Below the pieces are notes generated by a model that searched no databases, was not told where the DNA came from, and saw nothing but the letters and a program-made list of their open reading frames with translations. 14,263 nt of DNA from Odoribacter sp. UBA944 (GTDB lineage Bacteria > Bacteroidota > Bacteroidia > Bacteroidales > Marinifilaceae), in the NCBI GenBank assembly GCA_002293375.1, contig DBDA01000041.1, forward strand, positions 22,793 to 37,055, given 5' to 3'. Shown one piece after another: positions 14,152 through 14,263 of the stretch. Position 1 is the stretch's first letter; each line of letters starts with the position of its first letter. Made by a program: the position numbers and the translations under genes.

Positions 14152-14263
14152 AGAAACCCGAAAATTAATTCGGGGCAACCGTACGAAATTTTTTTGTATT
14201 TTCCATTTGTGTTTTGTGTTGACCGGCCTTCCGGTGTACAGTCGTTTCTGTCTGTATACTTTG
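14152..14263. other. Right-end intergenic region without a gene
   Basis: I find no coding frame or RNA gene in these bases. The last nine bases read TATACTTTG, one base longer than a TAnnTTTG box, and may be the promoter of a plus-strand gene beyond the window; a TTTG occurs in GTTTTGTGTTG (14211-14221), but is too far upstream (over 30 bases) for a normal -33 element. Confidence 0.4.

Noticed and set aside
1..14263. Search for CRISPR arrays, insertion sequences, phage genes, toxin-antitoxin pairs or defence systems
   Set aside because: No spaced repeats, transposase, integrase or paired small toxin-like genes are seen; base composition and codon style look even over the window.

Overview
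The window looks like an ordinary chromosomal stretch from a Bacteroidota member, most likely Bacteroidales. Three things point there: promoters of the TAnnTTTG type ahead of several transcription units, weak or absent Shine-Dalgarno sequences at most starts, and gene families typical of the phylum (a secreted GH2 enzyme with a Bacteroides-like C-terminus, a large lipoprotein alpha-2-macroglobulin, a CCA-adding enzyme fused to an HD domain). The sequence is moderately GC-rich; genus cannot be told from it. I see no mobile element, phage gene, CRISPR array or defence island.

Layout. (1) 1-2300, plus strand: the last 46 codons of mannonate dehydratase (uxuA), then 36 bases later a secreted GH2 glycoside hydrolase. 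The GH2 carries an N-x-K motif aligned with the carboxylate-binding motif of beta-glucuronidases, so the pair reads as a glucuronide-to-KDG catabolic unit. A perfect 17-bp hairpin (2335-2376) closes it and also closes the convergent gene. (2) 2403-2648, minus: a small helix-turn-helix protein of unknown role. (3) 2874-4154, plus: a DEAD-box RNA helicase whose start is fixed by a promoter at 2778-2809. (4) 10202-4167, minus: an operon of a 1819-residue alpha-2-macroglobulin lipoprotein with an intact CGEQ thioester motif, followed by a small single-pass membrane protein of unknown function. (5) 10341-12545, plus: UDP-glucose 6-dehydrogenase and a diacylglycerol-kinase-family lipid kinase, 12 bases apart. 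(6) 14102-12547, minus: tRNA-Cys(GCA), a terminator-like hairpin, then the CCA-adding enzyme, whose reading frame has no ATG start.

How they fit together. The genes mostly form independent small units. The alpha-2-macroglobulin and ugd units are divergent and share a 138-base region holding two -7 boxes and, between them, a tandem 10-bp repeat where both -33 elements should lie. The clearest regulatory puzzle is at the right end: the CCA-adding enzyme gene lies directly behind tRNA-Cys, separated by a hairpin with a T-tract, with no promoter of its own that I can recognise. I found no clearly new multi-gene system. The best leads are the tRNA-Cys/cca arrangement, the shared A2M/ugd control region, the GH2 substrate assignment, the small HTH protein and the A2M partner protein.
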